Shown piece by piece: positions 1 through 8,569 of a DNA stretch of 64,000 bases. Location of the stretch: contig NC_014377.1 in assembly GCF_000144645.1 (NCBI RefSeq), positions 1,240,001 through 1,304,000 on the forward strand, written 5' to 3'. Under the pieces are notes generated by a model. That model was not told the DNA's origin and made no database searches. It saw only the letters and a list, made by a program, of their open reading frames with translations. This stretch comes from Thermosediminibacter oceani DSM 16646. Its GTDB lineage: Bacteria > Bacillota > Thermosediminibacteria > Thermosediminibacterales > Thermosediminibacteraceae. The stretch's first letter is position 1. Each line of letters starts with the position of its first letter. The position numbers and the translations under genes are program-made.

Positions 1-901
1 TAAACGTTATCCTATCTAGAACTCCCATGACAACCTTTTCGCTCGAACACCGGGGACATTTACTAACCGGCGGCGGTTCCTCAGCTATATAGTTGCAGGA
101 AAGACAACAGGTCCTGTGGTACTTTCCCAATCTAGGATCAAGACCGTAGTTGGCCAAGATCCTTCTTCGATTCGATTTACCTTCCAATGCTTCAAATAAA
201 TTTTCGAAATCCGGTGCGTCGAGCCGAACTATGTTGTATTCTCTACCTATTTTATTCAGGGAGTGGGCATCAGAATTGCTGACGAACTGCTTGCCGGAGA
301 GTTCCTTTATTCTATCGGCCAGCTGCGTATCGGCGCTTAGCCCCAGTTCCACGGCTGTAACCTCGTTGAACCTTTCTTCAAAAGCCTCGGACATTCTTTC
401 GTAACAGCTGCCGTAAAAACTTTTAAATGGGGTGAAGACATGAGCTGGAACAAGCTTGCCGCCCAAATCTTTGACTATGGAAAGCAGTTCCCTGGCAGAC
501 AGCCGGGCCTTCTGCGAACTCAGCCCTATATTATTAATAAATTTGCTCATAATATTAGAGAATCCTTCCATCTGTGCTATGCTCGGAAAATATGCGACGC
601 TGTGGGCAACCCCTCCCCTTTCCTGGGTTTCTACTTCCGAGCCCAGGATTAGTGTTAAGTTCCCCCGGTAAGAAAGTCCGCCTTTCGAAAGCTCTATTAA
701 TTCTCCGGAATCGATCTTGTTTTTAATTTCTCTAAGAACGTATGGCGACGCGCAATCCACCAATCCCACAATATCTATGCCTTTTATTTCCATACATGTT
801 CTAATAATACCATCGAGGGTCAGCTGCCGGGAAGCCGTTACCTTTACGGGCTTGCTGCAGGCCTGTCCGATGTGAACGTGTAAGTCTGCGAAATATTCCA
901 T
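1..901 (-). CDS. PHP-domain / endonuclease Q-like protein (partial, C-terminus off the window)
   Basis: An open minus-strand frame of about 300 codons starts at ATG 901 and runs off the left edge. The N-terminus reads MEYFADLHVHIG, the first metal-binding motif of PHP phosphoesterases. VPAHVFTPF (about residue 160) and SNSDAHS (about residue 215) supply further metal ligands. Near residues 265-285 there is a four-cysteine zinc ribbon of the form CxxC...CxxC. This order, PHP then Cys4 ribbon, is that of the TIGR00375/endonuclease Q family, which in archaea cuts DNA 5' of deaminated bases. The activity of bacterial members is less certain. The start overlaps the stop of the Nudix gene as TAATG, so the two are probably co-translated. 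The C-terminal part needed to separate EndoQ from other family members is missing. Confidence 0.75.
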   Translation of the reverse strand, partial: MEYFADLHVHIGQACSKPVKVTASRQLTLDGIIRTCMEIKGIDIVGLVDCASPYVLREIKNKIDSGELIELSKGGLSYRGNLTLILGSEVETQERGGVAHSVAYFPSIAQMEGFSNIMSKFINNIGLSSQKARLSARELLSIVKDLGGKLVPAHVFTPFKSFYGSCYERMSEAFEERFNEVTAVELGLSADTQLADRIKELSGKQFVSNSDAHSLNKIGREYNIVRLDAPDFENLFEALEGKSNRRRILANYGLDPRLGKYHRTCCLSCNYIAEEPPPVSKCPRCSSEKVVMGVLDRITF

Positions 902-1443
902 TAAAATTCCCCTCTTAAATAGGAGCTTGCAAGAAAAAGTCCTACGATGGTCTTTGCGTCTTTCAGTTTCCCGCTGTACGCCATTTTTACTGCTCGTTCG
1001 AAGGGGATTTTTTCTATCTTAATATACTCGTCTTCATCGGCTTGTCCTGCCGCTTTTTTCAAATTCCGCCCTAAAAATAAAGACATTTTTTCATTGGAAA
1101 AACCCGGTGATGTGAAAAAGTCAGTGATATGTATAAGATTTTCCGCCATAAAACCTGTTTCTTCCATGAGCTCCCTTTGGGCGCAGGCTGTCACGTCTTC
1201 ATTCTCCTCGAGCTTACCCGCTGGTATTTCAAGGAGCTCCTCTTCTACCGGTTTACGGTACTGTCTTACCATGAGAACGCTACCGTCGTCATCAATGGCC
1301 ACAATCGCCACCGCTCCCGGGTGTTCAACGATTTCCCTGGTGGAGGTTCTTCCGTTGGGAAGTCTAACCTCGTCCAGCCGCAATTTTAATATTTTACCGG
1401 AAAAAATGTTCCTAGAGTTGATCGTAACCTCGAAAAAATCCAT
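901..1443 (-). CDS. Nudix hydrolase, ADP-ribose pyrophosphatase type
   Basis: A 180-residue protein carrying a complete Nudix box beginning GKLEENE and ending RELMEETGF (about residues 74-97), following the GX5EX7REUXEEXGU pattern that holds the catalytic Mg2+. Preceding segments such as EHPGAVAIVAI and QYRKPVEEELLEIPAGK are typical of the ADP-ribose pyrophosphatase (NudF/YqkG) subgroup, which hydrolyses ADP-ribose to AMP and ribose 5-phosphate in the cytoplasm. The start overlaps the end of the DUF3866 gene by about 58 bases and the stop overlaps the PHP gene, so three genes form a tight operon. A Nudix gene of this type near spo0A and steA is common in Firmicutes. Subgroup assignment is by overall resemblance, so the exact substrate is inferred. 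Confidence 0.88.
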   Translation of the reverse strand: MDFFEVTINSRNIFSGKILKLRLDEVRLPNGRTSTREIVEHPGAVAIVAIDDDGSVLMVRQYRKPVEEELLEIPAGKLEENEDVTACAQRELMEETGFMAENLIHITDFFTSPGFSNEKMSLFLGRNLKKAAGQADEDEYIKIEKIPFERAVKMAYSGKLKDAKTIVGLFLASSYLRGEF

Positions 1444-2537
1444 TCCCTCCAGCCTCCATCTCTCCTGTTCAGTATAATTTTCGCTGCAAACGTGCCGGCG
1501 GCACCGGCCGCTAGAAAAAACTCGGGATCCTCTTCAAATCTCCTGCTCATGGTTCTGAGTTCTATCCCCGAGGCCCTCAGCAGCTCTATCCCTCCCATGC
1601 CATCTTCCACTATTATACTGTGTTTTTTTGTAATACCGCAATTTTTAAGCTGAGTCATAACTACACCAAGCTTCCCGTCGTGCATCTTGGGAATCACCAC
1701 AAAGGCTCTGGTCAGGGCAATTTCGAGCAGCGATGTTATAGTATGGTGGCTCACTCCTTGATGACGCTTTCTTTGGTCGGAAAAACTTATCCTCGGTATA
1801 ACGATAGCGGTCCCATTAAGAATGTTGACCGCATTTATAATTTCTCCTTGTTCAAGTCCTGTATGGCCGTACTTAGTACCGGTTCCAACTATTCCGGGCC
1901 CCATTGCAACGACAGCAATATCGCATCCCGAAGCCCTAGCCGCCAGCAAACCCGAGTATATGTTGACCGCTTCCAGGTCGCCGCCGAAAGCGTGGCCTGA
2001 CGTTACAGTTAAATCAAGGAGCTTTTTTTTCTTCAGTTCGTACACAGTTCGGCTGAAAAAGATTGGAAGCGCTCCCCCATCGGTCATGACGTACGCTATC
2101 TTAAGGGTGGGCGATTTTGCTTTTATAGCCGCACATGCAGGAGCCAGCATGCTGTGGAGCGAACCTATAATCACCGGCATACCATCTAACGACTCGGTTT
2201 TCATAAATTTATTCCGGAAGGGGCTTGCCTCTTCTTCCGCACTCAGGCATTTTATCTGAAAAGGAGTATACCTGAGTTTCATAATATGACCCGGTCCACC
2301 CGCCTCAAGCCGGTTAACGGAATGATTGTATATTACAAAATGAAACCCGCCTGTTCCCAGTTTCAAAAAAAGGGCGGTAGTGTTGAGAAGGACCTTGTCG
2401 CCTTTTCGGCAGTTACCTGTAAGATCCGGGTAGTTTATCGCTTTATTCTTTTCTCCATCTACTTCTACAAGAAGCTCCTGTACTCCCGGCCTTTCTTCCA
2501 GAACGTCGAGAACTACTCCCTCTCTTAATCTTATCAT
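1386..2537 (-). CDS. DUF3866 family protein
   Basis: A protein of about 383 residues. The start at 2537 (MIRLREGVV) is chosen because an AAGGGGA ribosome binding site lies five bases upstream; a longer reading begins at 2552. It resembles the conserved DUF3866 proteins found beside steA/steB and Nudix genes in spore-forming Firmicutes. Visible features are glycine-rich turns (MGPGIVGTGTKYGHTGLE near residue 215, VEDGMGGIELL near residue 320) and no clear membrane segment. No biochemical function is established for the family. The gene overlaps the downstream Nudix start and belongs to the same leftward operon as the GT4, SteB and SteA genes. Confidence 0.75.
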   Translation of the reverse strand: MIRLREGVVLDVLEERPGVQELLVEVDGEKNKAINYPDLTGNCRKGDKVLLNTTALFLKLGTGGFHFVIYNHSVNRLEAGGPGHIMKLRYTPFQIKCLSAEEEASPFRNKFMKTESLDGMPVIIGSLHSMLAPACAAIKAKSPTLKIAYVMTDGGALPIFFSRTVYELKKKKLLDLTVTSGHAFGGDLEAVNIYSGLLAARASGCDIAVVAMGPGIVGTGTKYGHTGLEQGEIINAVNILNGTAIVIPRISFSDQRKRHQGVSHHTITSLLEIALTRAFVVIPKMHDGKLGVVMTQLKNCGITKKHSIIVEDGMGGIELLRASGIELRTMSRRFEEDPEFFLAAGAAGTFAAKIILNRRDGGWREWIFSRLRSTLGTFFPVKY

Positions 2538-2558
2538 ATATTTCCCCTTCATACATCA

Positions 2559-3356
2559 TTAAATTTTTTTTCTAATCATACTTAATCTCTCAATTATCCT
2601 AGAAATGGAATAGTATTCCGCTAGCAGATGGATTCCGATAAACAAGGCGAGAACACTCATCCTTACGTTATATGAGGCACCCCAGGCAATCATTACACCC
2701 AAGCTCATCCCCAGGACGTTGGCGCCTGTATCTCCCATCATTACTATTTCCATGGAATCGTAAAATAAAAACACCAAAGCCGATGCAGCGAGTGGCAACA
2801 ACCATGGAATCAAATACGTATTATTTGTGAATATAAAGTATAAGCACAAAATTCCTGTTGAACACAAAAAAAATCTGCAGGCTCTTCCGGGCCTTAAGTC
2901 CATCAGATTCAGCAAATTGGCTGCAAGAGCTATTATGAGAGCGTTTACCACCACTTCAAGCGGGGAACCACCCTTTTTTAAAGATATTAAATAGGCTACT
3001 GCAAATCCCAATACAGCTTTTAAGGATCCAGTAGTAATCCGGCCCCGAAGCAATTCGGAAAAATGCCCCTTCAGGCCTTTGGCAGTGTTGCTTCCGTAGA
3101 CATCATCCATTAAACCCGAAAAGCCCATACCTGCTGCGGCAAGTATTAAAGATTCTGAAACAGGGTGATATTTAATGATCAAAGCATTAAATATATTCGT
3201 CAAAATTGCAACGATAACGAATACTACACCTCCTGCGGTTATAACTTGTCTATTCCTGTAGTTAGTCTTTTTTACGGCCTTTTCCCATGTGCGGAAATTT
3301 TCAAGAAACAACAAAGTTATCAGTATAGATAAAAGTATCGCTGACAAAGTCGACAC
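2559..3356 (-). CDS. Membrane glycosyltransferase family 4 / MraY-WecA-like protein
   Basis: A 265-residue hydrophobic protein with about eight predicted membrane segments. It keeps the polytopic phosphoglycosyl transferase motifs: GLMDDVYG (about residue 80, the DD motif), NLLNLMDLRPGRA (about residue 150) and MMGDTGANVLG (about residue 208). Enzymes of this family transfer a sugar phosphate from a UDP-sugar to a lipid phosphate carrier. This short relative is found in the steA/steB cluster of many clostridia and is much shorter than true MraY (about 320 residues). Its substrate is unknown, but a cell-envelope polymer is likely. Its stop is 21 bases from the DUF3866 start and its start is two bases from the SteB stop, so it sits inside the operon. 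Confidence 0.78.
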   Translation of the reverse strand: MSTLSAILLSILITLLFLENFRTWEKAVKKTNYRNRQVITAGGVVFVIVAILTNIFNALIIKYHPVSESLILAAAGMGFSGLMDDVYGSNTAKGLKGHFSELLRGRITTGSLKAVLGFAVAYLISLKKGGSPLEVVVNALIIALAANLLNLMDLRPGRACRFFLCSTGILCLYFIFTNNTYLIPWLLPLAASALVFLFYDSMEIVMMGDTGANVLGMSLGVMIAWGASYNVRMSVLALFIGIHLLAEYYSISRIIERLSMIRKKI

Positions 3357-3357
3357 C

Positions 3358-4071
3358 TCATAAGTTATTCATTAAAGAAATTATCATTTTGTACTTGCCA
3401 ATCGCCGTATCAATGTTATCGATATAAAATAACCTATCACTATCCTTTAAGTCCAGCTTCGGTAAATTCGAAGTTTGAACTAGAGCTACCGGTTTTAGCT
3501 TGACCAATTTTCCAACAGCAGAGAGCGGATTATTTTTATCATCGTTCCTTATTAGGACTATGAAATCAAAAAGATTATCGTAAGTTCCGATAAATTTTAT
3601 TAAACCAGCCTCTTTCAGATATTGAAGTTTTTCGATATTTCCAGTTGCGAAAGCTTCTGCAAAAACATCAAGGTCCGAAGAGTCTAGCTCTTCGTTTACT
3701 TTCGTAATGAGTTGGATTTGAGCTCCAGCTTTTTCCAGGTAGTCCACGATTTCATCTGATTTATCAGAGCTTCCGAGTTCTATTATTAACGCCTTTTTGC
3801 CTTGAAGCCGCCCAGCAAGTAATATATCAAAACTTTGATCAAGAAATTCATATTCTCTTTTTTGTCGCTCGATAAATAACGCCAGTTGCCTTTCTTTCAT
3901 TCTACTACTTTCCTTAAGCCGGTTATAGTTTTCTTCCAACTGATCTATAATTATTTTCTGCTGCTTTACGAGCAGTTTGTCGCTGTTGGCAGTAAAGCCT
4001 ATGGCAATTCCTATGCCCAGGGCAAAGAAAACCGCAATCAAAAGAATTGTCATGTGCTTTATGTTGTACAA
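3358..4071 (-). CDS. SteB/MctB-like (copper transporter family) membrane-anchored protein
   Basis: About 237 residues: one N-terminal membrane helix (TILLIAVFFALGIGIAIGF), then a coiled-coil stretch (about residues 30-75, KQQKIIIDQLEENYNRLKE) and an alpha/beta soluble domain. This is the layout of the DUF3186/MctB family, called SteB when encoded beside SteA. In Corynebacterium, SteA and SteB act together in controlling peptidoglycan splitting; in Firmicutes the role is inferred. A TTG start at 4071 is preferred because GAGGTG lies six bases upstream, while a GTG nine bases earlier overlaps that site. The gene is directly downstream of steA. The copper-transport name comes from one mycobacterial family member and should not be taken as function here. 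Confidence 0.72.
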   Translation of the reverse strand: MYNIKHMTILLIAVFFALGIGIAIGFTANSDKLLVKQQKIIIDQLEENYNRLKESSRMKERQLALFIERQKREYEFLDQSFDILLAGRLQGKKALIIELGSSDKSDEIVDYLEKAGAQIQLITKVNEELDSSDLDVFAEAFATGNIEKLQYLKEAGLIKFIGTYDNLFDFIVLIRNDDKNNPLSAVGKLVKLKPVALVQTSNLPKLDLKDSDRLFYIDNIDTAIGKYKMIISLMNNL

Positions 4072-4082
4072 TAAAATCACCT

Positions 4083-5210
4083 CTACAAAAAACCAATCAT
4101 TAACTTGACTTTGAGGAGTATAAGCCTCAACAAGTGCCTAAAAGCAGGAGACGTTGTACCTAATATAAAAATCGGAAAAAAGGCGGCTACAAATAAAGCC
4201 GCTATATAATTTATCTTAATCCCTCCTTTGTAGAGCTTGTTTACACCTTTGGCGTCGATTAATATATGCCCGACCTTTAGACGAACTAAAAAAGTGCTGG
4301 CCATCCCCTGGCGACCTTTTTCTAGAAAATCAATGATATTATTGTGAGTGCCTACCGCCACTATCAAATCTGCACCGCTGTGGTAAGCTAAAAGTAATGC
4401 CGCATCCTCGCTTGTACCCGTTACCGGCATTATATGATAATCAAGGCCCAGCTTTTTTACCCTGTCGAGCCCGGGTGCCCTGCCGTCGGGATAAGCATGA
4501 ACCACTATCTCGGCACCACACATGAGTCCTTTATCGCTTATACTATCCATGTCACCTATTATGACATTCGGTTTCAATCCGAACTCTAACAGAGCGTCTG
4601 CCCCGCCATCTACGCCGATAAGAACCGGTTTTATTTCTTCTATATACGATCTCAAAGTTAAAAGATCTTCCCTGTAATCTTTCCCCCGTACAACAACCAT
4701 AACGTGCTTTCTATGCATGTCGGTCTTAAGTCGAGGCACCGTATAATCCGACGATAAAAGTGTCTTTTCACGGCGAATATACTCAAGGGTATTTACGGCG
4801 AATTTCTCTAATTCTTTTTCAAAATTTGCTTTTGCTTCCTCAAGTTTAGAGCTTATCAAATCTTGACTTAAAATCACGCCTTTACAAAGAAAGCGGCCGT
4901 TTACTGTTATTTCTCCGTTTTCTTTTATTTGCACTATATCCCCATCGCGTATCGAGTCAAATAACTCCTCCTCAGAGACATCTACAACCGGTATTCCGGC
5001 ATCTAGCAACATTGCAGGCCCTTGGTTGAAAAACCGGCCGCTCATTGACGGTTGAAAGTTAATTACACCTTTGACTTTAGATTTAACCAAGTTTTTGGCG
5101 GCCAATTCATCTATGTCTTTGTGATAAATTACAGCTATCTCGCCGGGTTTTAGCCGCTGTAAAAGTTTTTTAGTTTTCCTGTCAACTACAGCTCTACCAA
5201 CAGCACCCAT
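4083..5210 (-). CDS. steA: SteA-like putative cytokinetic ring protein (thiamin pyrophosphokinase-like fold)
   Basis: About 375 residues. The start at 5210 (MGAVGRAVVD) has AAGGTG six bases upstream; the ATG at 5237 lacks one. The middle of the protein (LIGVDGGADALLEFG, NVIIGDMDSISD, VTGTSEDAALLLAYHSGADLI in overlapping stretches) matches the thiamin pyrophosphokinase catalytic-domain fold used by SteA proteins. A C-terminal membrane helix (INYIAALFVAAFFPIFILG) anchors it. The family was described with SteB in corynebacterial division; here the immediate SteB-like partner supports the same pairing. In related firmicutes this gene lies near spo0A, and in this genome about 21 kb of mobile DNA separates the two. 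No promoter with a good -35 and -10 was found directly upstream. Confidence 0.8.
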   Translation of the reverse strand: MGAVGRAVVDRKTKKLLQRLKPGEIAVIYHKDIDELAAKNLVKSKVKGVINFQPSMSGRFFNQGPAMLLDAGIPVVDVSEEELFDSIRDGDIVQIKENGEITVNGRFLCKGVILSQDLISSKLEEAKANFEKELEKFAVNTLEYIRREKTLLSSDYTVPRLKTDMHRKHVMVVVRGKDYREDLLTLRSYIEEIKPVLIGVDGGADALLEFGLKPNVIIGDMDSISDKGLMCGAEIVVHAYPDGRAPGLDRVKKLGLDYHIMPVTGTSEDAALLLAYHSGADLIVAVGTHNNIIDFLEKGRQGMASTFLVRLKVGHILIDAKGVNKLYKGGIKINYIAALFVAAFFPIFILGTTSPAFRHLLRLILLKVKLMIGFL

Positions 5211-5290
5211 AAAAGACACCTTTTGAAAAGCTTTCAAGCTTTTTGGAATCGATTTTACCTAATCTTAGTATTTCCCACCAGTAAAAATAA

Positions 5291-5313
5291 AACACCCCTA
5301 AATTTGGGGTGTT
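5291..5313 (-). terminator. Rho-independent terminator upstream of steA
   Basis: An eight-pair stem AACACCCC/GGGGTGTT with a short AT loop is followed on the minus strand by TTTTATTTTT. It lies between the IS1182 element and steA, so it would stop leftward transcripts arriving from the island. It may be the original terminator behind spo0A, which is an inference from position only. Confidence 0.6.
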
Positions 5314-5320
5314 ACAGCTT

Positions 5321-6864
5321 GTAGACAAAGCCGCTTTTAGGATGCATAACCTAAAAGCGGCTTTTTGTTGAAGGCGAAGAAAATTTTTAAGAAAAACGAA
5401 TGTAAAGCGGGGACTGTTGGCGGAAACGTTCCCCGTCTTTTCTTCCATAAAGCCAGCTTTTTTAAATTCATGCATGCGAAAAGAAGCGTGAGGTAATGTC
5501 CAACTTTCCTCAAGCCTCGTAGATTTGTATAGCGCATGCCATGCTTTTCCTTCGCATCGGCAAATACCCGCTCGATGGTCTGGCCGCGCATTTTGTATAG
5601 TTCTTTACCCCATTGGGTGTGTCTTATATCTTCCGCTATTTCTATGTAATGCTCCCATATATGCCGAGTTATGATTTTTGTGTAATTTTTACTTTTGGTG
5701 CACTGTAGGCGCATGGGACATTTACAGCATATTTGGGGGTTGCTCCTATATTCCCGGTATCCCGCCCGGTTGGTGGTGCTGTATTCTAATATTTGGTTGT
5801 TGGGGCATATGTAACAATCATAATATTCGTCATAGACGTATTCGCGTTTTTTAAAGTAGCCATCTTTGGTCATCGGCCTCTTGTAGGGCATAACGGGAAG
5901 CGCTCCTGCCTCAATGATTTCTCTGCATATCCCGGGGGTTTTGTAGCCTGCATCAACCACTACCGCCTCTATTTTAGAAAATTTATCGTTTACTTCTTGA
6001 AATAAATCGGAGAATACCTGGCTGTCATGAACATTTCCAGGTGCTATTTTGACACCAAGGACAAAGTTGTTCCGGTCACAGGCTACAGAAGCTGTGTAGG
6101 CAAAGCAGCGCTCTTTTTCCCCTTTTTGAAACATCCCACTTTCAGGATCTGTGGTGCTTACCCTGACTTTTTTAGAGCTATTTTCTCCTTTGTTGTTATC
6201 GTCATCATCATCTTCTTCTTCAAAGGGCTTTTTACCGTTTGCTTCCCGTTCGGCGTTGATTTCTTTTAAAAGTTCTTCCTTATATTTTTGAGTCCGTTGC
6301 TTAGCGACTTTCTCGATATATTTATTCTTATTGGCACTGGCTTTTATGTGAGTAGCATCGATAAATACTGCATCTGTTTTAACAAACCCGCATTCTATTG
6401 CTTCCATCAACACCCGCTCGAATATCTTTTCAAATAGATCACTTTCCTTAAACCGCCGTTCATAGTTTTTTCCAAAAGTTGAAAAGTGAGGTATTTTTTC
6501 TTGTAATCCATAGCCTAAAAACCAACGGTAAGCTACATTGACTTCTACTTCTCTGATGGTTTGGCGCATGGAGCGGATTCCATACAATGCTTGGAGCATG
6601 AGTAGCTTAATTAACACTACCGGGTCAATACTAGGTCTTCCTGTATTTTCGCTATATAGGTCTTTTACTTCTTCATATATGAAACTAAAGTCGATGCTTT
6701 CTTCTACAGCTCTAAGGAGATGGTCTTGAGGCACCAGGCTATCGATGCTTACTAATTCTACTTGCTTTATTATTTCTCTATTTTTCTTCGTTAACATTTC
6801 ATCGCCCCACAATATTTTTGTATCTTCTTTAATTTTACTAAAAAGCTGATGATTTTTGTACTAC
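5321..6864 (-). mobile_element. IS1182-type insertion sequence
   Basis: A single-transposase element bounded by imperfect inverted ends: GTAGACAAAGCCGCTTTTAG on the left, and on the right, read on the minus strand, GTAGTACAAAAATCATCAGC followed by TTTTTAG. A 15-base perfect palindrome arm pair (5327-5341 with 5350-5364) overlaps the end of the transposase gene and can form a terminator. No convincing target duplication is visible, so the exact ends are uncertain by a few bases. The element separates the phage capsid gene from steA and is where tail and lysis genes of a full prophage would be expected. Confidence 0.75.
5337..6797 (-). CDS. IS1182-family DDE transposase
   Basis: About 486 residues. 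The start at 6797 (MLTKKNREIIKQVELV) has a GGGGCGATGAA ribosome binding region just upstream; a further in-frame start lies 15 bases before it. The N-terminal part holds a helical domain (GRPSIDPVVLIKLLMLQALYGIRS) typical of the IS1182/IS5-like group. DDE-type catalytic stretches follow: VFIDATHIKASANKNK (about residue 145), VVVDAGYKTPG (about residue 282) and TIERVFADAKEKHGMRY near the C-terminus. A run of acidic residues (EEEDDDDDNN) lies near residue 195. Four cysteines in the CPNN...CCKCPMRLQC region suggest a zinc-binding insertion. The frame is intact and full length, so the element may still be active. Confidence 0.92.
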   Translation of the reverse strand: MLTKKNREIIKQVELVSIDSLVPQDHLLRAVEESIDFSFIYEEVKDLYSENTGRPSIDPVVLIKLLMLQALYGIRSMRQTIREVEVNVAYRWFLGYGLQEKIPHFSTFGKNYERRFKESDLFEKIFERVLMEAIECGFVKTDAVFIDATHIKASANKNKYIEKVAKQRTQKYKEELLKEINAEREANGKKPFEEEDDDDDNNKGENSSKKVRVSTTDPESGMFQKGEKERCFAYTASVACDRNNFVLGVKIAPGNVHDSQVFSDLFQEVNDKFSKIEAVVVDAGYKTPGICREIIEAGALPVMPYKRPMTKDGYFKKREYVYDEYYDCYICPNNQILEYSTTNRAGYREYRSNPQICCKCPMRLQCTKSKNYTKIITRHIWEHYIEIAEDIRHTQWGKELYKMRGQTIERVFADAKEKHGMRYTNLRGLRKVGHYLTLLFACMNLKKLALWKKRRGTFPPTVPALHSFFLKIFFAFNKKPLLGYAS

Positions 6865-6871
6865 CTTTTGC

Positions 6872-6932
6872 AAAAAAAGACTGTCGACAGTTACTTTGTC
6901 GACAGTCTGAGAAGGGGAATAAATCCCCTTCT
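6872..6932 (-). terminator. Tandem hairpin terminator behind the capsid gene
   Basis: Two hairpins follow the capsid stop on the minus strand: AGAAGGGGA paired with TCCCCTTCT (6910-6932), then an 11-pair stem AGACTGTCGAC/GTCGACAGTCT (6879-6908) followed by seven T. The second is a textbook rho-independent terminator and marks the end of the surviving phage head operon. Confidence 0.85.
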
Positions 6933-6935
6933 TCA

Positions 6936-7766
6936 TTAGGCTCTGTTGCAGGTCATAACTGCTATAGCGTTCGGTTTTATTACTTTTGCGCCATACAAAG
7001 CCAAGCCTTTTACGGCATCGGCGAAGGATTTTTCCGGCCTGTAGGCTTCTATGCTGTTGATAGCCCTTACGAAAGCGATAGCACCACGATAGCCAGCCAT
7101 TATCTTGTATTTCTGACCGCCAACGTTAGGAACATTGTTGGATTCGTATATAGTAGCACCGTCAACCATTCCGATTTCACCGGTTATGAGCACATCGGTT
7201 TTAGAAGTAAACCTCGGGTCTTTCTTCAGAAGCCCTGCAAACCAGGAAGGAACAACTACAAACCTGCCGTTTTTGGGTACATTGGCTTCGTCTAGTTTTA
7301 CAAGCAAATCCACCAAATAATCATAAGCATTATCTTTAGTAGGCACTATGGGACTTTCGTCACTGCCAATGGTATTGCCAGGAGCAACCTCAGTGTAAAG
7401 CGAAGCGATATATTGATCCATTGCATCCGCTAAAGCATAAGCGGCCTCCTGCATGGCAGCGTCTACAAGGTTTACATTCATTTGTGCCTTATCTACATCA
7501 TCTACTTTAAAATTGAAATACTTTGCTTGGTCTATAACAAGAGTGGTCTGATAAGAATCGAGTTCTTGAGGATCACCAATGCCGGTATTCTTATCATAGT
7601 CACCAATATTGATAGAACCAATAGAATTGATTTTTACAGTAGAACCCTTACCAACTATTTCCCCTTCATAATCAGTGTTTACAATATTACCATATACCAA
7701 AGCCTTCCTTAAATTTTCATTAAGCCTTGCACTCCATATTGTCGCTATAAAATTCTGTACACTCAT
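6936..7766 (-). CDS. Phage major capsid protein
   Basis: 276 residues. It is the last gene of the head module and follows the scaffold gene by 24 bases. The sequence resembles phage coat proteins of the HK97 fold: an N-terminal arm (FIATIWSARLNENLRKALVYG), a central stretch VVVPSWFAGLLKKDPRF that is characteristic of siphophage and P22-like coat proteins, and a C-terminal AIAFVRAINSIEAYRPE. It should form the icosahedral shell around the scaffold. No tail-completion, tail tube or tail tape gene follows; a terminator and the IS1182 element come next. Function is assigned from resemblance and gene order. Confidence 0.88.
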   Translation of the reverse strand: MSVQNFIATIWSARLNENLRKALVYGNIVNTDYEGEIVGKGSTVKINSIGSINIGDYDKNTGIGDPQELDSYQTTLVIDQAKYFNFKVDDVDKAQMNVNLVDAAMQEAAYALADAMDQYIASLYTEVAPGNTIGSDESPIVPTKDNAYDYLVDLLVKLDEANVPKNGRFVVVPSWFAGLLKKDPRFTSKTDVLITGEIGMVDGATIYESNNVPNVGGQKYKIMAGYRGAIAFVRAINSIEAYRPEKSFADAVKGLALYGAKVIKPNAIAVMTCNRA

Positions 7767-7789
7767 TTAAAACACTCCCTCTCATAAAA

Positions 7790-8392
7790 TTAATATTGAA
7801 TTTTGAATTTTCCCCAATATTTGTTAATCTCTTCTTCAGTCATATTTTTTAAATCATCTTTGGTAAAAACTCTGGTTTGTGTTTCTGTTTCTTTCGGTGG
7901 CTGATAAGTGCCTTTAAGCCTCTGCTGCACTATGTTATTAACCGCCTCATTAAAAACCCTTTCGAGTTTCATAAGATTATCTGTAGTAGTGCGTTCATCT
8001 TCTCCCACGAAGAAATCAATTATTTCTGTAGGCAAACCTCTTTCCTGCGCTATTTTTAGTGCTTTATTGGTTAAATCTTTCCTCAATGCTTCTGCCTTCA
8101 TCTTCTCGAATTCAGCCCTGAGTTTAGCAATTTCAATGTCTTTCTCATCCTTTTCAGGATACCTACGCTTAATTTCCTCATCAATGAGTTTTTGAAGGTT
8201 ATTGCTTTTCCATTTCTCAAGCCCTTTCTGTAGGTGTTTGTCTCTCTCAGAATCAAACCAAGACTTAAATTCAGGATTTTCATTCACTAGCGACTTCACT
8301 TTTTCCAAAGTAATGAACCCGCTAATGAATGATTTTACTTCATCCTTGTCTTGATTAGCCTCAAGAAAAGCCTTTACTTCTTCTAGTGTCAT
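7790..8392 (-). CDS. Phage scaffolding protein (minor structural protein GP20-like)
   Basis: 200 residues, very rich in Lys and Glu, and predicted mostly helical with coiled-coil potential (residues 60-150), as expected for capsid scaffolds that are lost on maturation. Its place between the minor head protein and the coat protein is the standard siphophage order. A GGAGAGG ribosome binding site precedes the ATG. The C-terminal helix-rich segment (FTKDDLKNMTEEEINKYWGK) is the sort used to bind coat protein. A strong terminator lies just upstream (8464-8500), so this gene and the capsid gene probably need their own promoter or antitermination. Confidence 0.8.
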   Translation of the reverse strand: MTLEEVKAFLEANQDKDEVKSFISGFITLEKVKSLVNENPEFKSWFDSERDKHLQKGLEKWKSNNLQKLIDEEIKRRYPEKDEKDIEIAKLRAEFEKMKAEALRKDLTNKALKIAQERGLPTEIIDFFVGEDERTTTDNLMKLERVFNEAVNNIVQQRLKGTYQPPKETETQTRVFTKDDLKNMTEEEINKYWGKFKIQY

Positions 8393-8463
8393 GCTAACCT
8401 CTCCTTTTTGCCCCCAGAACAGGATTAATCCTCCTCTGGACGCAATTTTTTGGTTTATAAATT

Positions 8464-8500
8464 AAAAAAAAACGCCTCCAAATTTCGTTTTAAAGGCGTT
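8464..8500 (-). terminator. Terminator inside the phage head operon
   Basis: The stem AACGCC/GGCGTT, extended by flanking A and T runs, encloses an AT-rich loop and is followed on the minus strand by nine T. It sits between the minor head gene and the scaffold gene, splitting structural genes that normally share a transcript. Confidence 0.75.
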
Positions 8501-8569
8501 TTTTCTATGAGGGGATATAAAACTATTACCTTTCAAAAAAAATCCTCTAAAAAGTGCCTTTTTGTGCGT

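Noticed and set aside
5291-5313. attL partner of the integrase hairpin (shared GGTGTTT and TTTTATT words)
   Set aside because: The match is short and broken by extra bases and is what two unrelated terminator-like hairpins could share by chance.
5327-5364. Long perfect palindrome as an independent attachment site
   Set aside because: It lies inside the IS1182 element and overlaps the transposase stop, so a terminator at the end of the IS is the simpler reading.
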